From NCBI GenBank assembly GCA_031216445.1, contig CM062197.1:4343001-4407000 (forward strand): a stretch of DNA of 64,000 bases. Reading direction: 5' to 3'. Position 1 is the stretch's first letter, and each line of letters opens with the position of its first letter. Below, in pieces: positions 12,301 to 23,600 of the stretch. This DNA is from Lateolabrax maculatus. Its lineage: Eukaryota > Chordata > Actinopteri > Acropomatiformes > Lateolabracidae. The notes under the pieces are model-generated. The model made no database searches. It had not been told where the DNA came from and worked only from the letters and a program-made list of their open reading frames with translations. A program made the position numbers and the translations under genes.

Positions 12301-14069
12301 CTGCAGGACACAAAGGACTTACTAAAGTCAGCTGTGACGGCTGCAATTGCACATCATTTTGACTTGTGCTAGTATTTTTATTTCTTTGTGTAAAATTAAG
12401 ATCTATGGAATGAGAAAATCTTTGCCAGGCTTCAGTGGTCACAGTAGAGGACGTAGTACTTCCTGAGTTATGGGCATCACAACAAATGACAAAGCTACAA
12501 AGACAATAGTTTGCATGAAGACAATAACATTATATCAGGGTTAAGGGCCGAGCAGGGAACTCAGTCACCGAAAGGACCTCATAAAGATAGAAGTAGAGGA
12601 ATTTTGTGCGTGTAGGCGGGTGTGCTGGCAGATCTGTACTTTGTGACGATGGTCAGATGTGTGGGTGTGAGGAGGTCATGCTGACTGCTGATTACCCAGA
12701 TGGCATGCTCGCCATAGGTGTGCACGATTGACAAATGCCACATTCATCATAGCTTCAACATGTCCCCGATGATGTGCCATCTTTTTCGATGCCATTATGG
12801 TTTCTTTTACTGGGTTTATTGGATCATGTCTATTAAGTTGGTGTCCTAATGTAAAACATTTTCATAAAAGTGATGTGAAGGGACAGTCCATGTTATGCCG
12901 TGCTGGCACCTGTGTGTCTTACTGCTGTCTCATCTCTCTGCCATCATTATTCATGGTAATCTGCCCATCAACTCATGAGACTGAGTATTTTCTGTGTGCA
13001 TCTGAAATTTTGACTTCAGGGTGGTGCTAGAGAAAAGGGGTTCATCGTCTGGGGATCAAAAATATCCACAATAAATTCCGTGCAGATCTTCACAAACACC
13101 ACATCTCACGTGTCATGGTCTTGGTCCAACAGCCCCAGTGGATCCATGTTAGCTTGAAATGAGGAAATGCATGCTCGGCAAACCTCTCGGGGTGCAAACT
13201 GTCTGATTGGTCAATGTCATGAGGATGTGTGCATGACATCAAAGAGGAGCATGCTGCGTTTAACTGCTTTGATATTCAGCAGAGTTACCGATAGTCATCT
13301 GGGTATCAGGGAGGTCACACTGCGTGCTGACTCACTCATCCACTAAGTGGTAAGATCAAGGGTCTCCTTAATAATAGAGCCTCGTAGGAAGAGATTTGCT
13401 GCACAATCACAATGATGATCTCATGATGCAGTAAAGGTATGCCTCCTCACCACTTGGCAGTGTGAATCTAGAGCAATGTTAAACAACTTTTAATGTATGC
13501 AAAGGATATCCTTTAAGAGGAAAACAGACCAATGAGTTGGTTTAATTAGTCTTCATGATGACTGTGAGATGCAGTTGAAAGCCCCAGGAAAAGCTACTAA
13601 GCTGCTACTTCTTCCGTCAGTATAACACAACTTGATCTTTCTGCAATAAAGACGTCAAAGAGACAGTCGTCGCTCATATATACTGATTGTTATTTCATTT
13701 ATTTTATCCAACACAACACAACACATACCTTGACCCAGCAGAAAAGTCCTGTGTAGGTTAAACTGGGCTTACTGGACACATATGGAGCTGATTAACTCTA
13801 ACAGGCAACGTTAAGCCTAAAAAACAACCCACAATGTAACGCAAATAATTTCTAGAAAGAGAATACATTAAATTTAGGCCAATGTAGTATCATGTACACT
13901 TACTATAATTCCTAGCAGTAATGGCCCACTGAAGATATGAATACATTTAGACTGTTTAAATTCAGGAGTAATGAATCCGTTTACCCTGGAGAAATTTGAC
14001 ATGACATGAACTTTGTGAATATGATTATTGAAATTTTGCTATTCAGCAAAGACGGTTCCTATCCCGTGT
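12301..14069. other. Noncoding DNA, no feature seen
   Basis: No repeats or exon-like segments beyond chance open frames, the longest being 77 codons at 12797-13030. Confidence 0.5.
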
Positions 14070-14175
14070 CATCTATGTAAAGTCTAGTCAACTTTTATAT
14101 AGCCCAGAATTACAAATTTGTCTCAGAAGGCTTCACAATCTGTACAACATATGACATGTTCTATTCTTGTCCGAT
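14070..14175 (+). mobile_element. Fragment of a teleost interspersed repeat
   Basis: The text around TTTATATAGCCCAGAATTAC, then TTTGTCTCAGAAGGCTTCAC and AATCTGTACAACATA, matches my recollection of a very common fish repeat (TTTATATAGCCC... CAGAGGGCTTTACA). Only about 100 bp is present. The superfamily is not known to me. Confidence 0.55.
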
Positions 14176-14480
14176 TGCTTGCTGGAGAATGAGCTCTCTT
14201 GCTTTAAATTGGGCCAGCTAGTCAAGACTGTATCTCAGCATCAGTCTGCACTAACAACACGCTTGATATGGAGGTTATCACAGTAGCATTCAGGATGGCT
14301 GATTAGGATTCCTGTCTCTTCCACATGTTTCAAGCATATTTATGAGCAGACATACAGTATGTTGTGCTGTCTTTTTGCTTTAGGCAAAGGCGAGCTACTG
14401 TGTCAGTCAGATGGGCGCCAGACCAAAGCCAACAAAGCACATTAGCCCTTAGTGGAGCTGATTAAATACCTTCATTCAAA
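14176..14480. promoter_or_regulatory. Candidate conserved noncoding block
   Basis: Non-repetitive sequence of balanced composition follows the repeat fragment and includes a G+C-richer core near 14395-14440. Inference from composition only. Confidence 0.2.
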
Positions 14481-14868
14481 CACACTGACTTAATATCTAA
14501 TTAGTGTTGGGGTGGTTTTAGTCTGTCAGCAAAATGGCAGGTACACATCTCTACCAGCTCTTCCAAAAATGATGAGCTACTGTTTGATCATAAAAACCTG
14601 TCAATACATCAGAAGTATAGAAACTATTTGCGTGTGTCTGGGTAAAAGCATTCACAAAGTAATTAATAATCCCCGGGTATAAAATGGCAATAGTTATTTG
14701 AGACCTTTGTTTGAAGACTGTGCCCTGTTTTGCGCCGTCATCCAGTGAAGAATCAATCAGCAACTGAGCTGTAGTTGTATATGTCTCTAGTGTTGTAAAT
14801 ATTGCTGTTAATAAATATGGACATGGCCTCCGTTAATTAACTTGCCTCGCTAGGATATGTAGAATTAA
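14481..14868. other. Noncoding DNA, nothing seen
   Basis: A+T-rich. A minus-strand frame of 70 codons has no recognisable content. Confidence 0.5.
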
Positions 14869-14910
14869 CTCTCTCTCTCTCACTGTCTCTCTCACACACA
14901 CACACACACA
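14869..14910 (+). repeat. Compound (CT)n-(CA)n microsatellite
   Basis: CT units with a small interruption (CACTGT) pass into CA units. The tract directly abuts the interspersed repeat that follows. Confidence 0.92.
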
Positions 14911-15140
14911 GTTGTGTTTCCATCTCTTTCGAGGATATTACATTGACTTACATTTGTTCCCTGAAGACTTACCATAACCATAACCATAACCACTACTTGC
15001 CTAAACCTAACCCCTAACCTTAAACCAAGTCTTCACCCTAAAATGTATTGATTTACAGTATGGGGACTTGCATTTGGTCCCCATAAGGAAGGGCTGACTG
15101 CGTAAATAGATGTCTGTCCCCACAACATTAGTAATACCCG

Positions 15141-15142
<2 letters not shown>
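14911..15142 (+). mobile_element. Teleost interspersed repeat with CCATAA/CCTAAA tract
   Basis: The order is TTTCGAGGATATTACATTGA, then a (CCATAA)3 and CCTAAACCTAACCCCTAACC-type tract, then AAACCAAGTCTTCACCC, then TGGGGACTTGCATTTGGTCC and CCCCATAAGGAAGG, then GTCCCCACAA. I recall this order as an abundant fish repeat commonly flanked by CA repeats, as here. The telomere-like tract belongs to the element and does not mark a chromosome end. No coding capacity. Confidence 0.7.

Positions 15143-15186
<44 letters not shown>
15143..15186 (+). repeat. (CA)22 microsatellite
   Basis: A pure CA run immediately after the interspersed repeat. The minus-strand Cys-Val frame over it is an artefact. Confidence 0.96.
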
Positions 15187-15189
<3 letters not shown>

Positions 15190-15390
15190 TTTCACATAAC
15201 ATGCTTTTACACAAAGATAACTAGCTAATATGTGATGCACTGCTTGTTAAGGGAACTCTTACATCAAAAGGGACCTCCCCCTAGAGGCTTATGTGGAGCC
15301 ATGTAAATACATTGACATCCTTCCAGCTGTATTGTGAAGAAAAGTAGGCTAAATCCGCAGTCCTCTCACTGACAATTTAAGTCTAACATC

Positions 15391-15418
15391 TGTGTGTGTG
15401 TGTGTGTGTGTGTGTGTA
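15391..15418 (+). repeat. (TG)14 microsatellite
   Basis: A pure TG run followed by TATTG. Confidence 0.95.
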
Positions 15419-17519
15419 TTGTGTATTGATGTGACATGCCACATTCATTTGCAACTGACTGCACCGTCAATTATGAGGAAGCCATGTCTATACATGTCTA
15501 AGGCTATCCACTGATCACGGCGATCATGTGACGGATCCATGCATTGCGTGGTCACATCATTTATGATACAGCTCAACATCTAGTGGAAGATGATTCACTC
15601 CCAGCTGCCCCAGGCAGTGAAGCGTGGTGGAGGGCCCAGATGGCAGCGAGAGGCGCCAGTTTGAAATGAATCTTATGATGTGATGTTAGTAAATCGCACA
15701 TATCAACCTCTGTCTTTCTCACTCCAAGTCGTTGCTTGGATCATCTGTGATTGCTTGCACCAAATGAGAGCAAAGAGACTTCCAAAAACAAATGCACTCT
15801 TCCATATTCTTACAGCTGTTAAATATAATTATTGTCTGGTGTTAAATGCATGCCAGGAGCGACTTTGTATTGATGGATAATTTATTCTTTGGTGTAAAAA
15901 CACACTTAACCTGCCTTTCTGCTTCTGTTTTGACTATATAAAATCTTTTGATTCCTGGAATATCTTTTACAGCCTTAAGAAAAAGGTTTTGCTTTCAATC
16001 AAAACTCCTCGTAGCGGCATACATTCAATAGCTGGCAAACATACGTCCATGGTGACAACTGTGCTTCTTACTTAAAGGGACACTAATTGCATACGTCCTT
16101 AAGCACTGTTTGTCGTGGCTGAATACAAGTATTTGGACACGACATGATGTCACATGACGCCAGTTATCCATGTTAATATTTAAATGAAGGGACAATGTAC
16201 TGTGTTGTACTATCTGCATTCAAGTCCTATCTGGTGTGTTTTCAATGGACTGCTCAGCTCTTCAAACATGAATGTGCACTGCTTCCAGGGGGTTTGCCAA
16301 ACCTCCACCATCTCCATCATCATAACACTGTGTACAAAATCCCGAGACAAAATGTCACCTAGACCCCTTTGACTGGGTCTGCTTATATCTATAATGACAG
16401 ATTCAACACTGACATTTAAAAGCCAGATAGGTGTGGTAACAATTAGATGTATTAAAGAGGGAAAACATGAGAGAAAACATCTTCTTCACTGAACTTTTGC
16501 CAAATCTATTCCCAGTCATCTGGTCTCTTTGCGTTCCTAACATACTGTAACTTCCTTTTTTTTTATTTATTTTGTTCAACCTTCTTACCAAAGACTTCTG
16601 ACCATGATCTTTTGGTGGGCGCACACTGTTAATTTCACCTTTTCTTCCTGTGACGTGCTCTCTCCACCAGCAAGCTAATTTCCACCTTGATAGGCCATCA
16701 GGTCAGCAGCACTCGTACAGAACAGCTGTGTCCATAAGGCCATTACACAGCAGGTAGTAAAGAACACATGCAACACAACAAGACTTTGTCTAGTGTCACA
16801 AGTAAGTGTTTGCTGGAGAAGGATGTGGATTAAGAGGGTGGAAGAAAAAAGGTTTTTGACCGTATAAAATGTAAAGTGTAAATTCTAGGAAAGTGGACAA
16901 GCCAAGGTTTTTCTTCATAGTTCTTTTGAGAGAAGCTCAGAGGCATTTCTTTTTCTTGGATGGAAATTTGATGCTTGAACGGACTCAGATAAATCGCTAA
17001 ACGAAGATCGGATCTCCGCCTTTTCTCTGGATGTAGTATTAGAATACGAATCAAAACGCTCTACTTGCCTGAAAAATTAAGATATCAGGATTTGTTTTGG
17101 AGTTTTGCCCGCCTGAAAATGTTCCCCATCTGTTCTTTCTGCTAATGTACCTTGTTTAAACAGGTGAATATAGAGTACTCTGCTGTCTCAGAGAAAGTGC
17201 AGACACTGACTGACTACAGTCTGTTTGTTCGCTTTAGTATGCTTTCAGATTCACAATCATGCTTTAAGATGATTGTATATCATATGATTGTTGTCAAACT
17301 CCAGGGAACATAAAGGAATAAACTGCAGACTTCGGAGTTTTTCCTGTGGTGAAATCCAACGGCCTGCTGCCACCTCTGAATATAACATTGAAAACTGGAA
17401 AGACAGTGAGGCTCTACCCTCTCTATGACATATGGTCATCACTGATTTCACCATCATATGTCACTTTATAATGTGTAGCAGTGATAAGATCATTGTAACA
17501 ATGTTTCTTCATCTGCCTA
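15419..17519. other. Noncoding DNA, no feature seen
   Basis: No recognisable repeat or exon. Open frames stay below 75 codons and lack domains. Confidence 0.5.
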
Positions 17520-17720
17520 AACCATGCTTGGTATTCAGGCTTTGCATCCTGCCAGCCAGTCATGACTAATATGAGCTAGGAGCCACCCCGAGTTCAGCTT
17601 TAGAGCCACGTAGCCCATATTTGCATATTCCCACCACCTGGTATGATATGTATCTCGGCACAGTGATGTTTGTTATTGGAGAGTAAACCCTCTGATATTT
17701 CAGCGGCCTTTTCATAATCT
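17520..17720. promoter_or_regulatory. Candidate regulatory block with octamer-like site
   Basis: An ATTTGCAT octamer (17619-17626, the POU-factor consensus) lies close to a CACCTG E-box (about 17635-17640) in G+C-richer single-copy sequence. The sites are seen directly. Enhancer function is inferred, because such short motifs occur often by chance. Confidence 0.25.
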
Positions 17721-18479
17721 TCGGAGTCATGTGCGGGGTCTTAAAAGCTTTAGAAATGACAGGACGGGGATTCTCCCAGTTCTTTTTCTCTCACCCTATG
17801 TGTCTCACCCTATGCGTGCCTATCTTAAAAGTCATGTTATCACAGATTCGGCCTTAAAGATGGATTGTTCACAGACCAAGAGAAAATTCTTCCATTGTTA
17901 TGAGATACTGCAGTTCACAGAGCCCCAAAAGTGATGTACATCTTATGCTACAGTTATTACAAGTTTTTCTTTTAATTTTGAGCGCAAATTATTACCTTGT
18001 GTTCCTCAAGGTAATTATTTGTGCATACAAGATAATTTGTCTGCACAACATAGGGATCTTGATCATTTGTGGGTCCCTTTTCGGGACTTTATGAGCACTG
18101 TAGTAACTGCAGTTTTTTCCCATATTTGAGGGATTTTCAAAAACATGTAATTCAGGTGAGAAAACAAATTGCAAATTGCTAGCAAAAAAAATACGGTTGA
18201 TTCTAGTGTAGTCTATAAAATGTGGAATTATATGGAAAACTGGTGAGGCAGTCACTTTTCATTGGCAGTTTTTTTCATGTTTCAAAATTGTAATATGAAA
18301 AAACTTGTTTTTTTCAATGTTGCTTCCATAACCATAGCAAAATATGTGAATAGTACTGGATGTGATTATACAGCATGCATGGGTTCACACGGAAGCAGAA
18401 CGCGAGCCCTGCCTCTGAATTTTGTTTTGTTTGCGGTTGAATGAGGAAAAGCAGACATGGAACTGGAGAAAGATGTGGC
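17721..18479. other. Noncoding DNA, no feature seen
   Basis: A+T-rich, with short overlapping open frames on both strands and no recognisable motif. Confidence 0.5.
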
Positions 18480-18790
18480 ACCAAATACGATTGTTGCCCT
18501 CCATCACCAGTGGGACCTGGCTGTTAGATTGGCGTGCCACCCAGGCTCTGCCGAGCGCTCAGTCATCCACCATCTCCAAATAGTGCAACGACACTGCCTC
18601 TCTCTACAATCTGCTTTTGATGGATAAACACAATGTCATCATGTAAACACATCCTTCTCCTCCTTTGCATTTCAAAGCCTCTAGTGATACATCTCCCTAG
18701 CCTGCTCATGTAAGAGGGGCTCTCAGCTCACCTTTGATTTGTGGCCATGTTGTTCTCTTTGGCCTGTCACCAGGAAGCAGTAGGAATGAC
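18480..18790. promoter_or_regulatory. Candidate conserved noncoding block
   Basis: Non-repetitive, C-richer sequence with a CpG-bearing core (GCCGAGCGCTCAGTC near 18549). No frame looks coding. Inferred from composition. Confidence 0.2.
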
Positions 18791-19129
18791 TGATTGAACT
18801 TTACAAAGACTAACGTTCATGTCAGGCCGGCCACGGCAGAGAAAGTATTAAGGCTAACAGGGAGCAGAGCGGAAAGTAAGCTTCGTGTTCACCGAATTCT
18901 TATTCTGCAGACAAATGTCTGGCGGCATGCCAATTTCTTCACATTGAGGAATAATTTTGTTTTGCACAGACTGAAGAAACTGCAACAGAATAAATAGCAC
19001 ATTTTGCGTGCACTCTTCTGCATCCTTTTCTGTGATTTAGTCTCAAATTACAGCATTGGTTTGGTGCCAGCCAAGGCTTAGAAAGAAAATTCTCATCTCC
19101 AGAGTGTTGCCCTGAGAGCGAATGCTTCT

Positions 19130-19445
19130 CTTTTTTCCCTCCTCCATTAGAAAGCATATCTGAATGGAGATACGGGCCTTGCCATTTGAACATTAATAAG
19201 CCAGTTTTATAAACCCAGAGTGGTTTGCCTGGTGGAGAACTTTCTCCCCCTCTATTCCACCATCAAAAGCTCTCCCCCCTTCTTTTCCCGTCTCTCTTGT
19301 CATTTATCAAGCAGCACCATAGGCCTGTTTGGCTTAATAAGTCTGTTTGTCTTTGCACTCACAGGGTTTGCTCCCCCTCAGCAGTCCTGCACAGCAGACA
19401 TGGGAAAGAATACCTTGGGGGTCGTAGCTTTAATTAGTCCCCACT
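19130..19445. promoter_or_regulatory. Candidate conserved noncoding block
   Basis: A pyrimidine-rich middle part is followed by TTTGCACTCACAG, an acceptor-like string near 19355-19370, and then an open stretch that includes TTTAATTAG near 19430. An exon here is possible, but no matching donor is seen and the peptide is unfamiliar. Regulatory use is an inference from texture and the TAATTA homeodomain core. Confidence 0.22.
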
Positions 19446-19480
19446 ATGGCAGACCTGTGTGAGATGGCAAAATTGGGGTT

Positions 19481-19508
19481 TCTGCATTTGATTGCATTTG
19501 ATTGCATG
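19481..19508 (+). repeat. Short tandem repeat, 10-nt ATTGCATTTG unit
   Basis: About 2.7 copies of TTTGATTGCA lie head to tail, a small local slippage or duplication. Confidence 0.75.
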
Positions 19509-22499
19509 TTGTGAGCTTTATCCACCAGGTTTGGAAAACCACCACGGGTATAAAATATAAACTTCTTTTCAAATTCATCGTCTTTTACCATTGGATTTCA
19601 TCACGCTATCTGTGTCACGTTTCAGGGGCTGTCTCCTTCGAGGGGCGCTCCTTTGATGGAATAGGGAAGCTCTACAGAGAATTAACACAACCGTTCTTCA
19701 GTAGCCAAATAAAAACTCTATTATTTCTGTGGTTTTTTTAAAAAATTTCTTCAGCAGCTTTTTTTTGTTTGTAATCGTGCTGTTATTTATCTTGTATTTT
19801 TGCCTTTGGTGCGATTTGATCAATAGTGTTCTTGTGAAGTGCCTATGTGTGGATGTAACAGATCCGAGCCTATTTATGTTTACTAAGATCAGTATTGACT
19901 CTGGCCATGGGGTGGCTTCTCTCTTTTCTTCTTCTCTCTCACTCGAACTGTTTCTCATATTTGCTCTTCTTCCACAAATGTTACAACTCTTTTTGTGTCC
20001 CTGAAGTTTGTTTCTATCATCCGTTAAGATGGAAGCAACTTTGAGGTGCAGCCAGAGTTTGTATCAAGCAGTGATTATTAGTTTTTTGGCTGGTGAACAT
20101 GAATGACACTCAGAAGAATGAAAGCACACAACACGTATTGACTGGTGAAACGAACCTGTGTCTGAAGGTACAGTAGATGCACTGAAATCCGTCACTGGAG
20201 AATTGGGCAAAAGAGTAACTTTCAGTCAACTCAGTAGTCCAGAGAGTGAGCCCATGGAAAAAATCAATGCATTATTGTTTCAAACCCATCTGAATTATTT
20301 AAAAATGGTGCATTTCACAGCTAAAAACAGATCTAATGTCATCCCCCTTTAAGTGGGCCATTAACTGGGTAGCAGTGGTAACTTGATAAGCTGCACACCC
20401 GTCAGGCCTGTGTTTCTGTCTCTTTCTGTCCCCTGGTGGTCAAAAATCATTTAATTCAGCTTTTAATAGTTTTGCTTTCTCAAATCCAAGTGAAGGGTTT
20501 GTTTCCAACACTCTTGTATGTATTTGAATTTGCAGTCAGAACAGAAATACACTTCTATGTGTTGTTCTAGGGGGCATGGACAAACAATGTAGTAGGTCAT
20601 TTCATCTGGAGAAACTGTTGACCATATGAGCTCTGAAGTTTTCTGCTAACATTCAGTCCATGCAGCAGGAGTGTTCTCTGGAGATTGTCTGAGGAATATG
20701 CAAACTTTAACAGCTACTTAGGGCACCACAGCCAGAAAGAGCTCCTAAACACTCAAACTGCAAATTACACAGGAAAAATGGGTACATTTACTAGGAACAG
20801 ATATTATCCAATGTTTGGCATTAATTAACATAGTGGTTCAGTTTAAAACAGCCACTTGTGTTAGCGGACAAGAAAGATACAGTGTGGTTACTTGCTCCCT
20901 GTAGCCTAAACTTCTTTGTATGCTGAATTATTTTAACTTTTCAGTATGACACATTTTAGTTCAACTAATGTGATCTGACACCAAAAAATGATGGAAGTCT
21001 CAAGTTTTTACAAAGGCCGTATATATTTTTGCCTGACCATATAATACACTGCTCATGGGCTTGGGGTTATTATAAGGGCCTTCAAAATTCTGCTCAGGGC
21101 CACAGAAAGCTTAGGCTTGGCATTGACCGTATCTTCACCAGTTTTTAATTTAGACAAAAGGTCAAATCTATGGCATCACACCTGAGGGGGTGGGTTGCCC
21201 TTATCTGTTTGTTGCCTGTCTTTGTTTTTAAAGCTGATAAGAGGGGTTTATTTTTAGTATCTGTTCAAATCTGCTGCTTCAAAAAACATATACAAAGGGA
21301 TAACACAATAAAATGAGCATGTGTATGTGGTACAAGCTGTACAAAGGTATCACTTATTGGACGGACATTTTTACTGTATGATAACACTGTAAACTAAAAG
21401 TACAGTACTGTATCCATACCCTGTACATGTATATCAAAGCAGCTCTGAAGTCTCACACCTCCACATGTTCTTCATCACTTTGCTCAGTATTACTGAGCTT
21501 CATATGAGAGCATGGTCTAGCACTCAGAGGTCAAAGAGGGCAGCTGAAATTGAAAACTAAAGCTTCGCTTGGACTGAATAGCAGTAACTAATTGTCTCTC
21601 GGCTGAGCAACTGAAGAACTGTAGGTGGACCCTGGACCCAAGACACAGAAAGTAAACTTAATTGTCATTTTACACTTACCCTTTTCACCTTTATTAAACC
21701 AACCAATTTAACTAAGAATTGAAAGATACTTTAGCTTCGCAGAAAATGGTCTAATCATCAGTCTTGCATCTATAAACGTACCTGCGGCCTGGTATCTCTG
21801 ATCTATCTACTTCAGTACTTTAATGACCGCTTTCTGTAGGCAGACCATAAAGTGGGTTCAGTTTAAGACAAATATTACATTAATGTTCAGGACTCATTAT
21901 AAGTTTGTTGGAAACCACAACTGCATTTTGCTCCCAGAAGAAAGGCTTTACAACCGGCCTGTAAGTAAACTGTCACCTCCACTCATTTATGAATGTGTAT
22001 TCCCGTATCTCATTCCCATTCCTTGGCCATGAACTCATTAGTGATTGGTATCGAAAGGCTTCTTTCACACCACATGTAAACTGTCAGGGAAGTAATCTCC
22101 TAAGGCAATGTAAATGAGCAATCTATATCTATGCAGGTTAGTACGTGAGTGCAGGGAATTTTTCTTTTGTCTGGCCAACTGAACTGAACAATGGCTGTGA
22201 AAGTCAGCATGAAGAAAAGAAATATATATTATCCTCATGTCATAAAAAATGAATTCATATCAAGGCATACACTGCACGTGCTGGGATCGATGTGTTTGCA
22301 GATATGATCTCAGGCAGAGCTCTTGTGGTATGACAATCACATAGTCCTATGATTATCATAATTGGCTGCATTTTTCAAATCATAATTAAATCTATTCTTT
22401 GTGAAAACAGTCACTTAAGTCTAGGCCCTTACCCAGCCACTTTGCTCAATTGTCAAATCGGTCATCTGACATTTTTCTGCTGCCATTAAAACACAAGTT
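19509..22499. other. Noncoding DNA, no feature seen
   Basis: About 3 kb of A+T-rich single-copy sequence. Open frames of 60-90 codons around 19.5-20.0 kb are hydrophobic because they read T-rich DNA. Confidence 0.5.
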
Positions 22500-22830
22500 A
22501 TATCCCTTGTGTCTAGTCTCAAGCATGCACGGCCATCGTGGGTGATCTAGATTACAGGTCTCAGGAAAAAATGTCGGCACAAGTTGCGTTTCTTCCATCG
22601 CGCTGTCTCTGCTGCTGGCACATGTTGGCTTGTGAGACAGGATGTTGTTACTACATTTCAAGGACAGTGCTGCATCAGGAGACATCTGCGGCAAAGGGAG
22701 AAAGTGAGATCGCTGGCAGGTAGCTCTCCAAGGGGGAGGCAATGGATGTCGCAACTCTCGCAAATAAGCCCCTTCAGACTGCGAGAGTTGAGGACGAAGT
22801 GGCTGTTGAGATTTTTACGTTTACATTTGT
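22500..22830. promoter_or_regulatory. G+C-richer single-copy block
   Basis: CpGs are frequent, and three plus-strand frames plus one minus-strand frame stay open across the block. That points to low stop-codon density from composition, not to one coding frame. A short inverted pair, CAACTCTCGCA (about 22751) and TGCGAGAGTTG (about 22780), encloses about 20 nt. It could be regulatory DNA, and no protein family is recognisable. Confidence 0.3.
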
Positions 22831-23289
22831 TCAAGCTGTTGACACAGGGTGGTGGGAAACAGATGGGGTAATGGAGAGAATAAGAGGAAGCACACGTCTC
22901 CAGGGTAGTTGGTTATTATACTGTCATTCTTCTAGGCCCTGGTCAATAAGTCAGATGGTCAGTCAAACATAAAACCTAGCCCCAACTCATGTGCAAGTAT
23001 CTGCTGATAATGTTGACAGGCTTACAAGTGTTGAAGGAAAAAGATGTTGAATACACAGAACAGATTTTGTGCTTTCCCTATAACATTAAAATCTATGACC
23101 TATTTATATGTTTTCTGTGTGTGTGTCAGAGGAATATGCTCACAGAACAGTCTTTTCACCAAACAATTGCCGATATCAATCAAATTACAAACGTCACCTT
23201 TTTCCTCGTGACTTTTATTCTTAATGATTTTCATTCTTGAGGATGTACAAAATGAACAATGAATCTGAATATAATTTGGAAGTGCCTTC
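22831..23289. other. Noncoding DNA, no feature seen
   Basis: Ordinary A+T-rich sequence with no motif I can interpret. Confidence 0.5.
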
Positions 23290-23600
23290 CAAAACCATTC
23301 ACTTTGTTAGGGTTAGGGAAAGAGAATGGTTTGGGTTAAAATAAGAACTTTTTTTAAGGTTACAAAAATGTCTTGGTTTGAGTTCAAATTACAGATTTGT
23401 TAAGGTGAGGGAAACTTCGTCGTTATAGTTGCAATAATAACCACTTGGTTTCAGGTTTGTGTAATGATCAGGGCCGTGGTTAAAATAAATCTACTTTTTG
23501 TAGGAAAGGAGAAATGAACAACAGTATCCCGTGTTACAGGTTTTATTGACCCATCAATCCACTTTGACCTCCTCCCTCTGTGGTTCCATAATATCATCAC
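23290..23600 (+). mobile_element. Interspersed repeat, family A copy
   Basis: The order is GTTAGGGTTAGGGAAAGAGA, ATGGTTTGGGTTAAAATAAG, GTCGTTATAGTTGCAATAAT, AACCACTTGG, ATCAGGGCCGTGGTTAAAAT, ending TTGACCCATCAATCCAC and GACCTCC. Related text recurs in this window at 38690-38830, 50890-51045, 51130-51500 and 58785-58870. I recall it as a widespread percomorph repeat without coding capacity. The superfamily is not assigned. Confidence 0.65.

Noticed and set aside
14970..15030. Telomere-like CCATAA/CCTAAA units
   Set aside because: They are part of a known-looking interspersed repeat, and the surrounding DNA is ordinary, so this is not a chromosome end or fusion point.
19355..19440. Possible exon after TTTGCACTCACAG
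   Set aside because: No donor before the stop, and the peptide is not recognisable.
23307..23320. GTTAGGGTTAGGG telomere-like motif
   Set aside because: Two units inside repeat family A, shared in form with the other copies.
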